Assembly (NCBI GenBank): GCA_026984355.1
Contig: JALSSG010000155.1
Span: 1-11,075, forward strand
Direction of reading: 5' to 3'
Source of the DNA: Hydrogenothermaceae bacterium
Lineage (GTDB): Bacteria > Aquificota > Aquificia > Aquificales > Hydrogenothermaceae
Length of the DNA: 11,075 nt
Both the position numbers and the translations under genes were made by a program. The stretch's first letter is position 1; each line of letters begins with the position of its first letter. Positions 1 through 6,918 of this stretch are shown piece by piece. Below the pieces are notes generated by a model. It saw nothing but the letters and a program-made list of their open reading frames with translations. It was not told the DNA's origin and ran no database searches.

Positions 1-1
1 C

Positions 2-811
2 TGGATTTTAGACAAAATCCAAAATATGGGACTTAACGACGTTTTAGATATACTGATAATATCTGTACTTATATATCAGCTACTTAAATTTTTATCAGGT
101 ACAAGAGGCTGGCAGATACTAATAGGCCTAATCTTTTTATTATCCATATGGCTTCTTGCAAAAATACTTCATCTTCCTACAGTTTTATGGATATTTGATA
201 ATATATGGCCTGTTGCTTTATTTTTGCTTATAGTTGTGTTTCAACCAGAGCTAAGGAGAGGACTTGCTAAACTTGGAGAAAGTGGATTATTTAATTTTGG
301 TTTGCAATCACAAAAAAGAGTTATAGATGAAGTTGTAAGAGCAATAACATTCCTTGCTGAGAGAAAAATAGGAGCATTAGTTGTATTTGAAAGAACTGTA
401 GACCTTGAAAATTACATAGAGGGGTGTGTCAAACTAAACGCAGAGGTAAACTTAGAACTTTTAATTACTATATTTATTCCTCAAACACCTCTTCATGATG
501 GTGCAGTAATAATAAAAGATAGAAAGATAGCATCTGCTCACTGCTTTTTACCTTTGACTATCAATCCAAACATACCAAAATATATGGGAACAAGACACAG
601 AGCAGCTATAGGAATATCTGAAGAAACAGATGCTATAGCTGTAGTAGTATCTGAGGAAAGAGGAGAAATATCTATAGCTGTAGATGGAAAACTTATAAAA
701 AACCTTGATGCCATTTCTCTAAAACAAAACCTGACTACTTTATTAGGTCAGCAACAATCATTTACGCAAAAACTAAAAAAGAAATTCAAAAAGAAAGGTA
801 AAAAAACATGA
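2..811 (+). CDS. cdaA: Diadenylate cyclase CdaA (membrane-bound c-di-AMP synthase), 5' end probably beyond the window
   Basis: This enzyme condenses two ATP into the second messenger c-di-AMP at the inner membrane. Numbering from the Met at 26, residues 5-75 hold three hydrophobic helices and end in the family signature FQPELRR (72-78). The DisA_N (DAC) domain fills about 95-230 with its two catalytic motifs, DGA (158-160) and RHR (190-192). The C-terminus is a Lys-rich tail. Start choice: the Met at 26 has no Shine-Dalgarno, and the frame stays open back to base 2, reading WILDKIQN just before it. That residue pattern resembles the amphipathic N-terminus of CdaA proteins, so the true start is probably upstream of the window. 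The stop overlaps the next gene by 4 nt (ATGA), matching the classic cdaA-cdaR order, although glmM does not follow here. The family call is firm; the exact N-terminus is not. Confidence 0.93.
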   Translation, partial: WILDKIQNMGLNDVLDILIISVLIYQLLKFLSGTRGWQILIGLIFLLSIWLLAKILHLPTVLWIFDNIWPVALFLLIVVFQPELRRGLAKLGESGLFNFGLQSQKRVIDEVVRAITFLAERKIGALVVFERTVDLENYIEGCVKLNAEVNLELLITIFIPQTPLHDGAVIIKDRKIASAHCFLPLTINPNIPKYMGTRHRAAIGISEETDAIAVVVSEERGEISIAVDGKLIKNLDAISLKQNLTTLLGQQQSFTQKLKKKFKKKGKKT

Positions 812-1191
812 AATTTTTAAAGGATATATTATTTAATAACCTACATTTGAAACTTCTATCTTTGATTGTTGCTTTTTTGATGTGGTTAAATGTTACTTCA
901 CAAAAACAGACACATCTTGAGATATACAGTTATATAGATGTTGTTAACATGAAAAATGATATAGAAATAGAAGCTATACAACCAGAAAGAGTAAAAATTA
1001 TAATAGAAAGTACAGATAAAAACATACAGAATTTAGACATCTCAAAAATACATGTTTTTATAGACGGCTCTCAGATAAAAGAAGGCGAAAACAAACTTCC
1101 AGTAAAAGTAGCTATAGAAGGAATACAACACGTAAGGATAATATCTGTATCACCATCAGAAGTAATTGTTTACGCACGAAAAAAACATTGA
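808..1191 (+). CDS. YbbR-domain membrane-anchored protein (short CdaR-like CdaA partner)
   Basis: A 127-residue protein with a short basic N-terminus, one transmembrane helix at about residues 13-30 (ending in MWLNVT) and a single beta-rich extracytoplasmic domain at about 35-125. The pattern, with a late segment reading VRIISVSPSEVIVYA, matches one YbbR repeat. In Bacillus subtilis, CdaR carries several YbbR repeats and modulates CdaA activity. Here only one repeat is present, so the protein is far shorter than CdaR. The start overlaps the cdaA stop (ATGA), implying translational coupling and a shared complex. Function as a CdaA regulator is inferred from family and position; the residues do not show a catalytic site. 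Confidence 0.8.
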   Translation: MKFLKDILFNNLHLKLLSLIVAFLMWLNVTSQKQTHLEIYSYIDVVNMKNDIEIEAIQPERVKIIIESTDKNIQNLDISKIHVFIDGSQIKEGENKLPVKVAIEGIQHVRIISVSPSEVIVYARKKH

Positions 1192-1214
1192 AATATTATA
1201 AAAACCATTATAAA
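1188..1214 (+). promoter_or_regulatory. Weak candidate promoter upstream of cnoX
   Basis: TTGAAA at 1188-1193 and TATAAA at 1209-1214 are separated by 15 nt, shorter than the preferred 17. The gap between ybbR and cnoX is nearly pure A/T, so -10-like hexamers occur by chance; another TATAAA lies at 1221-1226. The 64-nt gap is the largest between plus-strand genes of this block, so an internal promoter is plausible, but the sequence alone does not fix it. Confidence 0.22.
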
Positions 1215-1245
1215 TTATTTTATAAATATATTCTAATATTTAAAT

Positions 1246-1251
1246 GGAGGT
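1246..1251 (+). promoter_or_regulatory. Strong Shine-Dalgarno of cnoX that decides its start
   Basis: GGAGGT sits 4 nt before the ATG at 1256. An in-frame ATG at 1244 overlaps this element (ATGGAGGT), so it would leave its own Shine-Dalgarno inside the coding sequence. The ATG at 1256 is therefore preferred. Confidence 0.8.
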
Positions 1252-1255
1252 AAAC

Positions 1256-2074
1256 ATGGGCTACTCTATTGATGTAAATGAAAATAACTTTGAACAGGAA
1301 GTTATAGAAAAATCCTATGAAAAACCTGTTGTAATAGATTTTTGGGCACAGTGGTGTGGACCATGTCAGATACTAAAACCTATTTTAGAAAAACTTGCTA
1401 AAGAGTATGATTTTATTCTTGCTAAGGTAAATGTTGATTTAAATCAAAATCTCGCACATCAATTTGGTGTTCAGGGGATACCAGATGTAAAAATTATGAT
1501 AGATGGACAGGTAGTAGATGAGTTTGTAGGAGCTTTACCAGAATCGAAAATAAGAGAAATCTTATCAAAACACATAAAGACAGAAGCAGACAAATTGCTA
1601 GAAGAAGCAAAAATGGAAATCTTAAACGGAAATAGAGAAAAAGCAGAAGAAATATTTAAGTACCTTTTAGACAAATATCCAGAAAACAAGAAAGTGATTT
1701 TAGAAGCAGCAAAATTCTTTATAAACGAGAACAAGTTAGACATTGCGGAAAAATTGCTTAATGAAATTAAAGAATACGATAAAGAGTATTTTAACGAAGC
1801 GCAGGCAGTAAAAGAGCTTATAACATTTAAAAGAACATGCGAAAATGGTAGTGAAGAAACAGAACTTGATAAAATGTTTAAAGAGGCATCATGTGCAGTG
1901 TTAGAAGGTGATTATAAAAAAGCGTTAGATTTATTTTTAAACATAGTTCAAACTGATAGAAGCTATAAAGATGATGGAGCCAGAAAAGCTATGATAGCTA
2001 TATTCAACCTTTTAGGTGAAGGTAATCCGCTAACAAAAGAATATAGAAGAAAACTAGCTATGGCTTTATACTGA
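1256..2074 (+). CDS. cnoX: CnoX/YbbN chaperedoxin: thioredoxin domain plus TPR-like C-terminal domain
   Basis: A 272-residue cytoplasmic protein counted from the ATG at 1256, chosen for its GGAGGT ribosome site. The thioredoxin fold spans about residues 1-108, with active site WCGPC (Cys34, Cys37) and the cis-proline loop GIPDV (Pro76). Residues from about 110 form helical TPR-like repeats rich in Lys and Glu. The C-terminus, including NPLTKEYRRKLAMALY, closely resembles the ending of E. coli YbbN/CnoX. CnoX proteins hold unfolding clients and protect them from over-oxidation. E. coli CnoX has lost the CxxC motif, whereas this protein keeps it and should be redox-active. Two further cysteines (195 and 213) lie in the helical domain. 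The stop overlaps the lolA start by one base (TGATG). Family assignment is strong; the clients are unknown. Confidence 0.9.
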   Translation: MGYSIDVNENNFEQEVIEKSYEKPVVIDFWAQWCGPCQILKPILEKLAKEYDFILAKVNVDLNQNLAHQFGVQGIPDVKIMIDGQVVDEFVGALPESKIREILSKHIKTEADKLLEEAKMEILNGNREKAEEIFKYLLDKYPENKKVILEAAKFFINENKLDIAEKLLNEIKEYDKEYFNEAQAVKELITFKRTCENGSEETELDKMFKEASCAVLEGDYKKALDLFLNIVQTDRSYKDDGARKAMIAIFNLLGEGNPLTKEYRRKLAMALY

Positions 2075-2655
2075 TGTTGAGAATTTTTCTTTTTCTACTT
2101 TTTTTCCTTTATTATGTTTCATATGCAGATGTTATTGATTTCTTCAGTAAAATAAAAAACCACAAAGGATTATACCTTTCATTTATTCAGATTTCTTATA
2201 TAGAGGGGTTTGATAAAAGTATTTATGAAGGAGAAGCTTTTATATTAAAAAATGGGAAAATAAAAATAATTTATAAAAAACCACAAAAGCAGTATATCCT
2301 TATAGATGGTAAAAAATCCGTAAGTTATACACCATCAGAAAATCAGGTTATCATTTCTAATTTAGATGAAGACATCTCATTAATAAAAATTTTCAAAGTC
2401 TTAAGTGGAACTTTAAAATTAAAGGATATGTTCACCATAAAGGAAGAACAAAACAAAGTAATTCTAATTCCTAAAGATAAAAAACAGATTAACAAAGTAG
2501 TTATATCTTTTGAAGATAGAATACCCAAAGAAATAAATATATATGATAGTGATGGAAATCTTTTGATACTTAAAATTAATCAGATAAAATATCTTGATAA
2601 AAATATAAATCTTAATATAAATTATCCTAAAAATACTGAAATAATTGAATATTAG
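2074..2655 (+). CDS. lolA: LolA-like periplasmic outer-membrane lipoprotein carrier
   Basis: A 193-residue exported protein. Residues 1-18 form a signal peptide (Arg3, a Leu/Phe-rich core, and an SYA cleavage site before Asp19). The mature part shows the LolA pattern: an aromatic F-Q strand near 37-39, GEAFI (53-57), GKIKIIY (61-67), then QYILIDGK (73-80) and a Y-x-P step with NQVIISNL (90-97). LolA takes lipoproteins released by the LolCDE transporter across the periplasm to the outer membrane. It starts inside the cnoX stop codon, so the two are translationally coupled. The sequence is divergent and very Ile/Lys-rich. Another member of the LolA-fold outer-membrane carrier group is possible, but the motif order favours LolA. 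Its presence implies a double-membrane cell. Confidence 0.82.
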   Translation: MLRIFLFLLFFLYYVSYADVIDFFSKIKNHKGLYLSFIQISYIEGFDKSIYEGEAFILKNGKIKIIYKKPQKQYILIDGKKSVSYTPSENQVIISNLDEDISLIKIFKVLSGTLKLKDMFTIKEEQNKVILIPKDKKQINKVVISFEDRIPKEINIYDSDGNLLILKINQIKYLDKNINLNINYPKNTEIIEY

Positions 2656-2663
2656 GAGAGATT

Positions 2664-3113
2664 ATGAGTTTTGGAAAAGCTGTAGCTATCATTATAGGAA
2701 TAACAGCTATCGCCATAGGTTTATCTTTTTTATTCCTTGAACCAAAATATAGCTATACAGTAGCTCTTATTGGTTCATCTATAATAATATTTTCATTTCT
2801 GGTATGGCTAAATGATAAGCACTTTAATGAACAGATAAACACAAGGATTTTTTCTATAAAAGATAAAAAGTTTATAGAAGATGTTATAACAAGACAGATG
2901 AATATGCATGGTATTACAAAAGTTGTAAAAAAAGATAACACTGTTGAATATTACAAAGGTAAGCACTTAGCAGGAAAAGTAAAATTTAGAACAGATGAGA
3001 AAGGAAACCCTATAAAAGTTGATGATAAATATGTAATAGAAGTTGAAGCACCAGAATACATACTACACAACATAGACCATGAAGTCTGGAGTATCATAGG
3101 TAAGAGAAAATGA
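2664..3113 (+). CDS. Unrecognised two-helix membrane protein with a cytosolic C-terminal domain
   Basis: I do not recognise this 149-residue protein. Two hydrophobic helices are visible at about residues 5-25 and 31-49, joined by a tight turn (LEPKYS), followed by a soluble part of about 100 residues. The positive residues after helix 2 (DKHF, then KDKKF) suggest both termini face the cytoplasm. The soluble part has a helical stretch (66-82) and then beta-rich sequence with VEYYKGK and VKFRTDEKGNP, like a small meander. It starts 8 nt after lolA behind an AGGAGA ribosome site, and its stop overlaps the cupin start (ATGA), so the two are probably co-translated and may work together. There is no catalytic motif I can name. 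Confidence 0.8.
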   Translation: MSFGKAVAIIIGITAIAIGLSFLFLEPKYSYTVALIGSSIIIFSFLVWLNDKHFNEQINTRIFSIKDKKFIEDVITRQMNMHGITKVVKKDNTVEYYKGKHLAGKVKFRTDEKGNPIKVDDKYVIEVEAPEYILHNIDHEVWSIIGKRK

Positions 3114-3406
3114 ATGTAGAAATTAAGAAAACAGGTATATCAGATATACAAAAAATAAAACAAATATTAGAACAGGAGGGATATAGTAATATCTATACAT
3201 GGTGCGACAGTGAAGGAACTTTTTATGACTGGCATACACACAGCTATGATGAAGTCAGGTGGGTTTATGAAGGCTCTGTAGTTATAGGATATGAAGGTGG
3301 ACAGGTTGAGCTTTTTCCTGGAGATAGATTAGAAATAAAATCAGGTACGAAACACTGGGCAAAAACAAAAACAGGTGTTTGTTATGTATGTGCCAGTAAA
3401 AGATAG
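3110..3406 (+). CDS. Small single-domain cupin protein
   Basis: A 98-residue protein. After a short helical N-terminus (1-25) comes a beta-barrel with cupin motif 1, HTHSYDE followed by VRWVYEG (His42, His44, Glu48, Gly55), and motif 2 around PGDRLEIKSGTKHW (Gly71 to His82). The 3-His/1-Glu metal set is intact, so a divalent metal is expected. Such small cupins may be metal-dependent enzymes or ligand-binding proteins, and the substrate cannot be read from the sequence. The start overlaps the preceding membrane-protein gene (ATGA). The stop lies one base from the truB stop on the other strand, so this ends the plus-strand block. Cysteines at 32, 91 and 94 are outside the motifs. Confidence 0.88.
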   Translation: MNVEIKKTGISDIQKIKQILEQEGYSNIYTWCDSEGTFYDWHTHSYDEVRWVYEGSVVIGYEGGQVELFPGDRLEIKSGTKHWAKTKTGVCYVCASKR

Positions 3407-3407
3407 T

Positions 3408-4271
3408 TTATAAAAAAACTTTTTCTGGTTTTAAAATTTTTTCTTTATTTACTCTCCCAATACCTAAAAATCTTCCTTCTTTATCAAAAACCTGTACTAA
3501 ACCTGATTTTTCATAAGGAACTCTAAAACGCTGTCCATGTAAAAATCTTTTATCAAATCCATCATCAAGGTAAATCTTTGGTAAAAATCTAATAGCTTTT
3601 TCAACTGGTATAAGAAGTTTCTCTATATCCTGAGTACTCATATCTAATAATTTTTCAAAAGATACAGCCTCATCAACAGAAAAACCATTTATTCTGGTAC
3701 GCCTTAAAGAATATAGATAAGCTCCACAACCTGTTTTATCTCCTATTTCTTTTACAAGTGTTCTTATATATGTACCTGATGAACAGTGAACTTTAATCTC
3801 AAAAAAAGGTAAGTCTATATTAAGAATATCTATTTTGTAGATAGTTATAATCTTTGGTTTTAACTTAACCTCTATACCCTTTTTTGCAAACTGATAAGCT
3901 CTTTTTCCTTTTACTCTTTTTGAAGAAAACTGTGGAGGATATTGGGGATAAGTTCCCTCAAAGGATTTTATTATACTTATAAGCTCATCTTTAGAAATAT
4001 TACATTTTCTCTCTTCTAAAACCTTACCTTCCTTATCATATGTGTCTGTTATCTTACCAAGTTCACCAATAGCTACATACTCTTTATCAAGTCCTTGAAA
4101 ATATTCAGTTAACCTTGTAGCTTTTCCTACAGTTAATATCATAAGTCCTGTTGCTGCATAATCTAACGTTCCTGTATGACCAACTTTTTGATTTATCTTT
4201 TTTCTTATCTTTATAGTCAGGTCATTTGATGTTATACCATAAGGTTTATCAACTAATAAAATTCCATCCAT
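3408..4271 (-). CDS. truB: tRNA pseudouridine-55 synthase TruB
   Basis: TruB isomerises U55 in the T-loop of nearly all tRNAs. In this 287-residue protein the N-terminus has GILLVDKPYGITS (3-15) followed by the catalytic motif GHTGTLDYAATG (31-42), where Asp37 is the nucleophile. KEYVA (83-87) and CSSGTYIRTLVKEIG (about 163-177) are other TruB signatures. The last 60 residues form the short C-terminal PUA-like domain ending in LKPEKVF. The length is normal. The start is preceded by a purine-rich AAAGAGAT site and lies 11 nt after the CopD-like gene, making truB the last gene of the minus-strand block. It converges on the cupin gene with a single base between the stop codons. Confidence 0.97.
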   Translation of the reverse strand: MDGILLVDKPYGITSNDLTIKIRKKINQKVGHTGTLDYAATGLMILTVGKATRLTEYFQGLDKEYVAIGELGKITDTYDKEGKVLEERKCNISKDELISIIKSFEGTYPQYPPQFSSKRVKGKRAYQFAKKGIEVKLKPKIITIYKIDILNIDLPFFEIKVHCSSGTYIRTLVKEIGDKTGCGAYLYSLRRTRINGFSVDEAVSFEKLLDMSTQDIEKLLIPVEKAIRFLPKIYLDDGFDKRFLHGQRFRVPYEKSGLVQVFDKEGRFLGIGRVNKEKILKPEKVFL

Positions 4272-4282
4272 TTATATCTCTT

Positions 4283-4717
4283 TTAAAGGACAAACATAAG
4301 TTTTGCAATAATTATTATAGAAAAAGCAAGTACAAAAGCAAAAAGATGGATATAATCAAAAATCTTACTTTCTTGCCTTCCTCTAATAAACAAAATTATA
4401 GCTGTTATAACCCCTATAATAATCAAAACAGCAAGAAATACTTTTAAAATCAGAAGTTTTCCAAAGTTAGTAGATAGGTCTAGGCTTTTTAGATGAACAT
4501 GAAACATATAAAACCCTGAAACGTAAAGGGCAAGGACAAATAAAGGCACTACCTTTATTCCTCTTTTACTTATAATTAAATACTCTATCTTTTTATACAT
4601 ATCTTCTCCTAATTCTTTCTTTAAAACAGGCAACATAACTACTTCCACAAACAAAACCCCTCCAAAAATTACAGCACTAACAAGATGAATAAGCTTTGCA
4701 ATCTCGTATACTGGCAT
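4283..4717 (-). CDS. Small four-helix membrane protein, CopD-like
   Basis: A 144-residue integral membrane protein with four predicted helices at about residues 7-30, 54-72, 87-111 and 121-143. The first helix reads IHLVSAVIFGG and resembles the His-bearing opening helix of CopD-type and related haem- or copper-associated membrane proteins. Histidines at 11, 73, 75 and 124 lie in or next to helices and could bind haem or metal. The family match is by pattern only and is moderate; 'conserved membrane protein' is the safe name. Its start overlaps the folC stop by one base (TAATG), so it is co-translated with folC, and truB follows 11 nt downstream. Nothing in the context explains its role. Confidence 0.78.
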   Translation of the reverse strand: MPVYEIAKLIHLVSAVIFGGVLFVEVVMLPVLKKELGEDMYKKIEYLIISKRGIKVVPLFVLALYVSGFYMFHVHLKSLDLSTNFGKLLILKVFLAVLIIIGVITAIILFIRGRQESKIFDYIHLFAFVLAFSIIIIAKLMFVL

Positions 4718-5934
4718 TACACACCTCTAAATATTTTTAGTACTTCTCCTATTAGATACAGGGAACCTGTGATAAATATAATAGTATTAAAATCAGCCTC
4801 TTTTATAGCTTTATTTACTGCTTTTTCTATTGACGGAACAAAATCAAACATATCTGGTATATCAGTTTCATCTATACCTCTGTCTACAGGAATTTTTGTA
4901 ATGATTACCTTATTAGAATTTTCTTTTATTATCTTTAAAATTTTTTTAAAATCTTTATCTCTCATTCCAGAATAAACAGTTATTATGCTTTTTCCCTTAT
5001 ATATTGATTTTATTTCCTGAAAACTCTTTTTTACTGCTTCTTCATTATGGGCACCATCTATTATAACAACAGGATTATTTTTTAAAATCTGAAGTCTTCC
5101 TTCCCAATATGTATTTTTTAAAGCTTCTTTTATTTTTTGTTCTGAAAAATCTCTATTATAGACAATAAATCCTGTTAATGCTGTTACACAATTTACAGCC
5201 TGATACGTTCCTAAAAGAGATATCTCTATGTCTTTTATAGATATATCTAAAAAATGATAATCAAACTTAACAGGAATTAAAGATTTTATATTAACATTAA
5301 AGTCTCTATCAAAAACATATACTTGCTTTATATTCCTTTTGTAAGCAGCTTTTAAGAGGGACATCTGATTTGAGCCTAATACTAATGGTCTATTTTCTCT
5401 TGCTATACCTATTTTTTCATTTGCTATTTTTTCTAACGTTTCTCCTAATAAATGTGTATGGTCTAAAGAAACATTTGTTATTATAGAAAGTTGTGGTTCT
5501 ACAATATTTGTAGCGTCCCATCTTCCACCAAGACCCACCTCTAGTATACTAACATCTACATTTTCATCAGCAAAATATAAAAAAGCGATAAGTGTAGATG
5601 CCTCAAAATATGTAAGATTAAATTTTTCTATTGCTGGTTTTATTTTTTCTATATAAAACTGCAGTTTTTTATCTTCTATATGTTTCCTGTTAATCTGCCA
5701 CCTTTCATTTTCTTTTACAAGGTGTGGAGATGTGAAAAACCCTGTTTTATAACCGTGATACCTAAAAAGAGATTCTAAAAAAGCAGCAGTAGAACCTTTT
5801 CCATTTGTTCCAGATATTAAGATAGATTTAAATTTTTTATGCGGATTTCCAAAATACTTAGAGGCCTCTTTTATCCTTTCAAGTCCAGGATTTATAAAAA
5901 ATTCCTTTTTCTTAAAAAGGGAATAGAGCTTCAT
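4717..5934 (-). CDS. folC: Folylpolyglutamate synthase / dihydrofolate synthase FolC
   Basis: A Mur-ligase-family enzyme (405 residues) that adds glutamate to dihydropteroate and/or to reduced folates using ATP. The P-loop SGTNGKGS is at 41-48, then TSPHL (68-72), GLGGRWDATN (134-143) and SLDHTHLLG (156-164) with a following EKIGIAR, whose Lys174 fits the carbamylated lysine of the family. The C-terminal domain has WEGRLQ (277-282) and DGAHN (293-297). Length is normal for bacterial FolC. Whether it does both reactions cannot be told from the sequence. The start overlaps the purQ stop by one base. Its linkage to purS-purQ is sensible, since polyglutamylated formyl-folates feed the purine pathway. 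Confidence 0.95.
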   Translation of the reverse strand: MKLYSLFKKKEFFINPGLERIKEASKYFGNPHKKFKSILISGTNGKGSTAAFLESLFRYHGYKTGFFTSPHLVKENERWQINRKHIEDKKLQFYIEKIKPAIEKFNLTYFEASTLIAFLYFADENVDVSILEVGLGGRWDATNIVEPQLSIITNVSLDHTHLLGETLEKIANEKIGIARENRPLVLGSNQMSLLKAAYKRNIKQVYVFDRDFNVNIKSLIPVKFDYHFLDISIKDIEISLLGTYQAVNCVTALTGFIVYNRDFSEQKIKEALKNTYWEGRLQILKNNPVVIIDGAHNEEAVKKSFQEIKSIYKGKSIITVYSGMRDKDFKKILKIIKENSNKVIITKIPVDRGIDETDIPDMFDFVPSIEKAVNKAIKEADFNTIIFITGSLYLIGEVLKIFRGV

Positions 5935-6617
5935 TATAAGCTTTCAATAACAGATTCTAATATAAAAAGACCATCCAAAGATCCTAATACATTTTCTGAT
6001 GCCCTTTCTGGATGAGGCATAAGCCCAAACACATTTCCTTTTTTATTAACTATACCTGCTATATTCTCAACTGACCCGTTAGGATTTGCATCTTTAGTCA
6101 CATTTCCATCTTTATCACAGTATCTAAGAACAATCTGGTTATTTTCTTTTAGAGTTTTTAGAGTATCTTCATCACAGAAATAGTTTCCATCATGATGAGC
6201 TATTGGAATTTTTAATACTCTTTTTTTTACTTTTTTTGTAAAAATAGTATCAGTATTTTCTACCTTTAGGTACTGATGTTTACATACAAACTTTCCATGA
6301 ACATTTGGAAGTAAAGCTCCCGGCAGAAGATGAGCTTCTGTTAATATCTGAAAACCATTACATATACCGATAACAACACCTCCTTTTTCTGCAAAGTCAA
6401 CAACTGCTTGTGTTAACGGAGTATGTGCTGCTAATGTTCCAGGTCTTAGATAATCACCAAATGAAAAACCACCAGGAAGTATTACACAATCAACATTGTC
6501 TATCTTTGTTTCTCTATAGTCTATAAACCTAACATCTTTATTTAAGACATCTTTTATAACATAAAAAGTATCATAATCACAGTTTGAACCGGGATATACT
6601 GCTACTGCAAATTTCAT
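5934..6617 (-). CDS. purQ: Phosphoribosylformylglycinamidine synthase, glutaminase subunit PurQ
   Basis: PurQ hydrolyses glutamine and passes ammonia to PurL for the fourth step of de novo purine synthesis. This 227-residue class I glutamine amidotransferase shows YPGSNCDYD (8-16), LPGGFSFGDYLRPG (47-60), the nucleophile elbow GICNGFQ (84-90; Cys86) and the His/Glu partners in MPHPERA (200-206; His202, Glu204). It is the small stand-alone form and needs PurS and a separate PurL. It overlaps purS by 4 nt (ATGA) and folC by 1 nt (TAATG). No purL is in the window. Confidence 0.97.
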   Translation of the reverse strand: MKFAVAVYPGSNCDYDTFYVIKDVLNKDVRFIDYRETKIDNVDCVILPGGFSFGDYLRPGTLAAHTPLTQAVVDFAEKGGVVIGICNGFQILTEAHLLPGALLPNVHGKFVCKHQYLKVENTDTIFTKKVKKRVLKIPIAHHDGNYFCDEDTLKTLKENNQIVLRYCDKDGNVTKDANPNGSVENIAGIVNKKGNVFGLMPHPERASENVLGSLDGLFILESVIESL

Positions 6618-6862
6618 GTGTTCTCCACTATTTGAATTTCATATTCTTCTATTAATTCATTAACAAGAACTTTTTTTGCCATAAGGTGTGCATGTTTTTC
6701 TGCTTCTTCCTTTGGTATATCTGTAATATAAACTTCTATATACTTTCCAACTTTTACATCTTTAACATTATCAAAACCTAGAGAACGTAAACTTTCAGCT
6801 ACAGCTCTTCCCTGTGGGTCTAATACACCTTTCCTTGGTCTTATAAAGAATTTAATGAGCAT
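6614..6862 (-). CDS. purS: Phosphoribosylformylglycinamidine synthase subunit PurS
   Basis: The 82-residue PurS is the small structural subunit that bridges PurL and PurQ in the three-part FGAM synthase. The fold is a compact beta-alpha-beta-beta-alpha-beta; visible signatures are the opening strand IKFFIRPRKGVLDPQG, followed by the helix AVAESLRSLGF and the strand KYIEVYI. An AGAGGT ribosome site (6869-6874) precedes the start by 6 nt. It is the first gene after the internal extended -10 promoter and overlaps purQ by 4 nt, so the two subunits are translationally coupled. Confidence 0.95.
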   Translation of the reverse strand: MLIKFFIRPRKGVLDPQGRAVAESLRSLGFDNVKDVKVGKYIEVYITDIPKEEAEKHAHLMAKKVLVNELIEEYEIQIVENT

Positions 6863-6894
6863 GCAAAGACCTCTATTTATTACTGTTATGTAAA

Positions 6895-6903
6895 ATTATA
6901 ACA
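6895..6903 (-). promoter_or_regulatory. Extended -10 promoter in front of purS
   Basis: On the minus strand the gap between hldE1 and purS contains TGTTATAAT, a perfect TGn-TATAAT extended -10 element. No good -35 is seen 17 nt upstream (ATTAAC), which extended -10 promoters tolerate. Expected transcription start is near 6888, giving a leader of about 26 nt that includes the purS ribosome site. This would let purS-purQ-folC and the downstream genes be expressed apart from proS-hldE1. Confidence 0.5.
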
Positions 6904-6918
6904 TTATTAGCTAAAGGG

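Noticed and set aside
1..36. Open frame 1 ending in TAA at 34-36, possibly the 3' end of an upstream gene
   Set aside because: Only eleven codons are visible and they match nothing I recognise. An overlap with cdaA is possible but cannot be supported from this little sequence.
1208..1225. Palindrome TTATAAA-N4-TTTATAA before cnoX
   Set aside because: Pure A/T in an A/T-only gap, with no T-tract following; neither a terminator nor a supported operator.
1471..1743. Minus-strand ORF inside cnoX
   Set aside because: Antisense shadow of a well-supported gene; low-complexity Ser/Phe-rich translation and no ribosome site.
3405..3460. Possible terminator between the cupin gene and truB (AGTTT...AAACT followed by T-runs)
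   Set aside because: The arms are five A/T-dominated pairs and lie within the truB coding end; too weak to call.
4226..4975. Two plus-strand ORFs across truB/CopD-like/folC
   Set aside because: They run antisense to recognisable genes, have no domain signal and no ribosome site.
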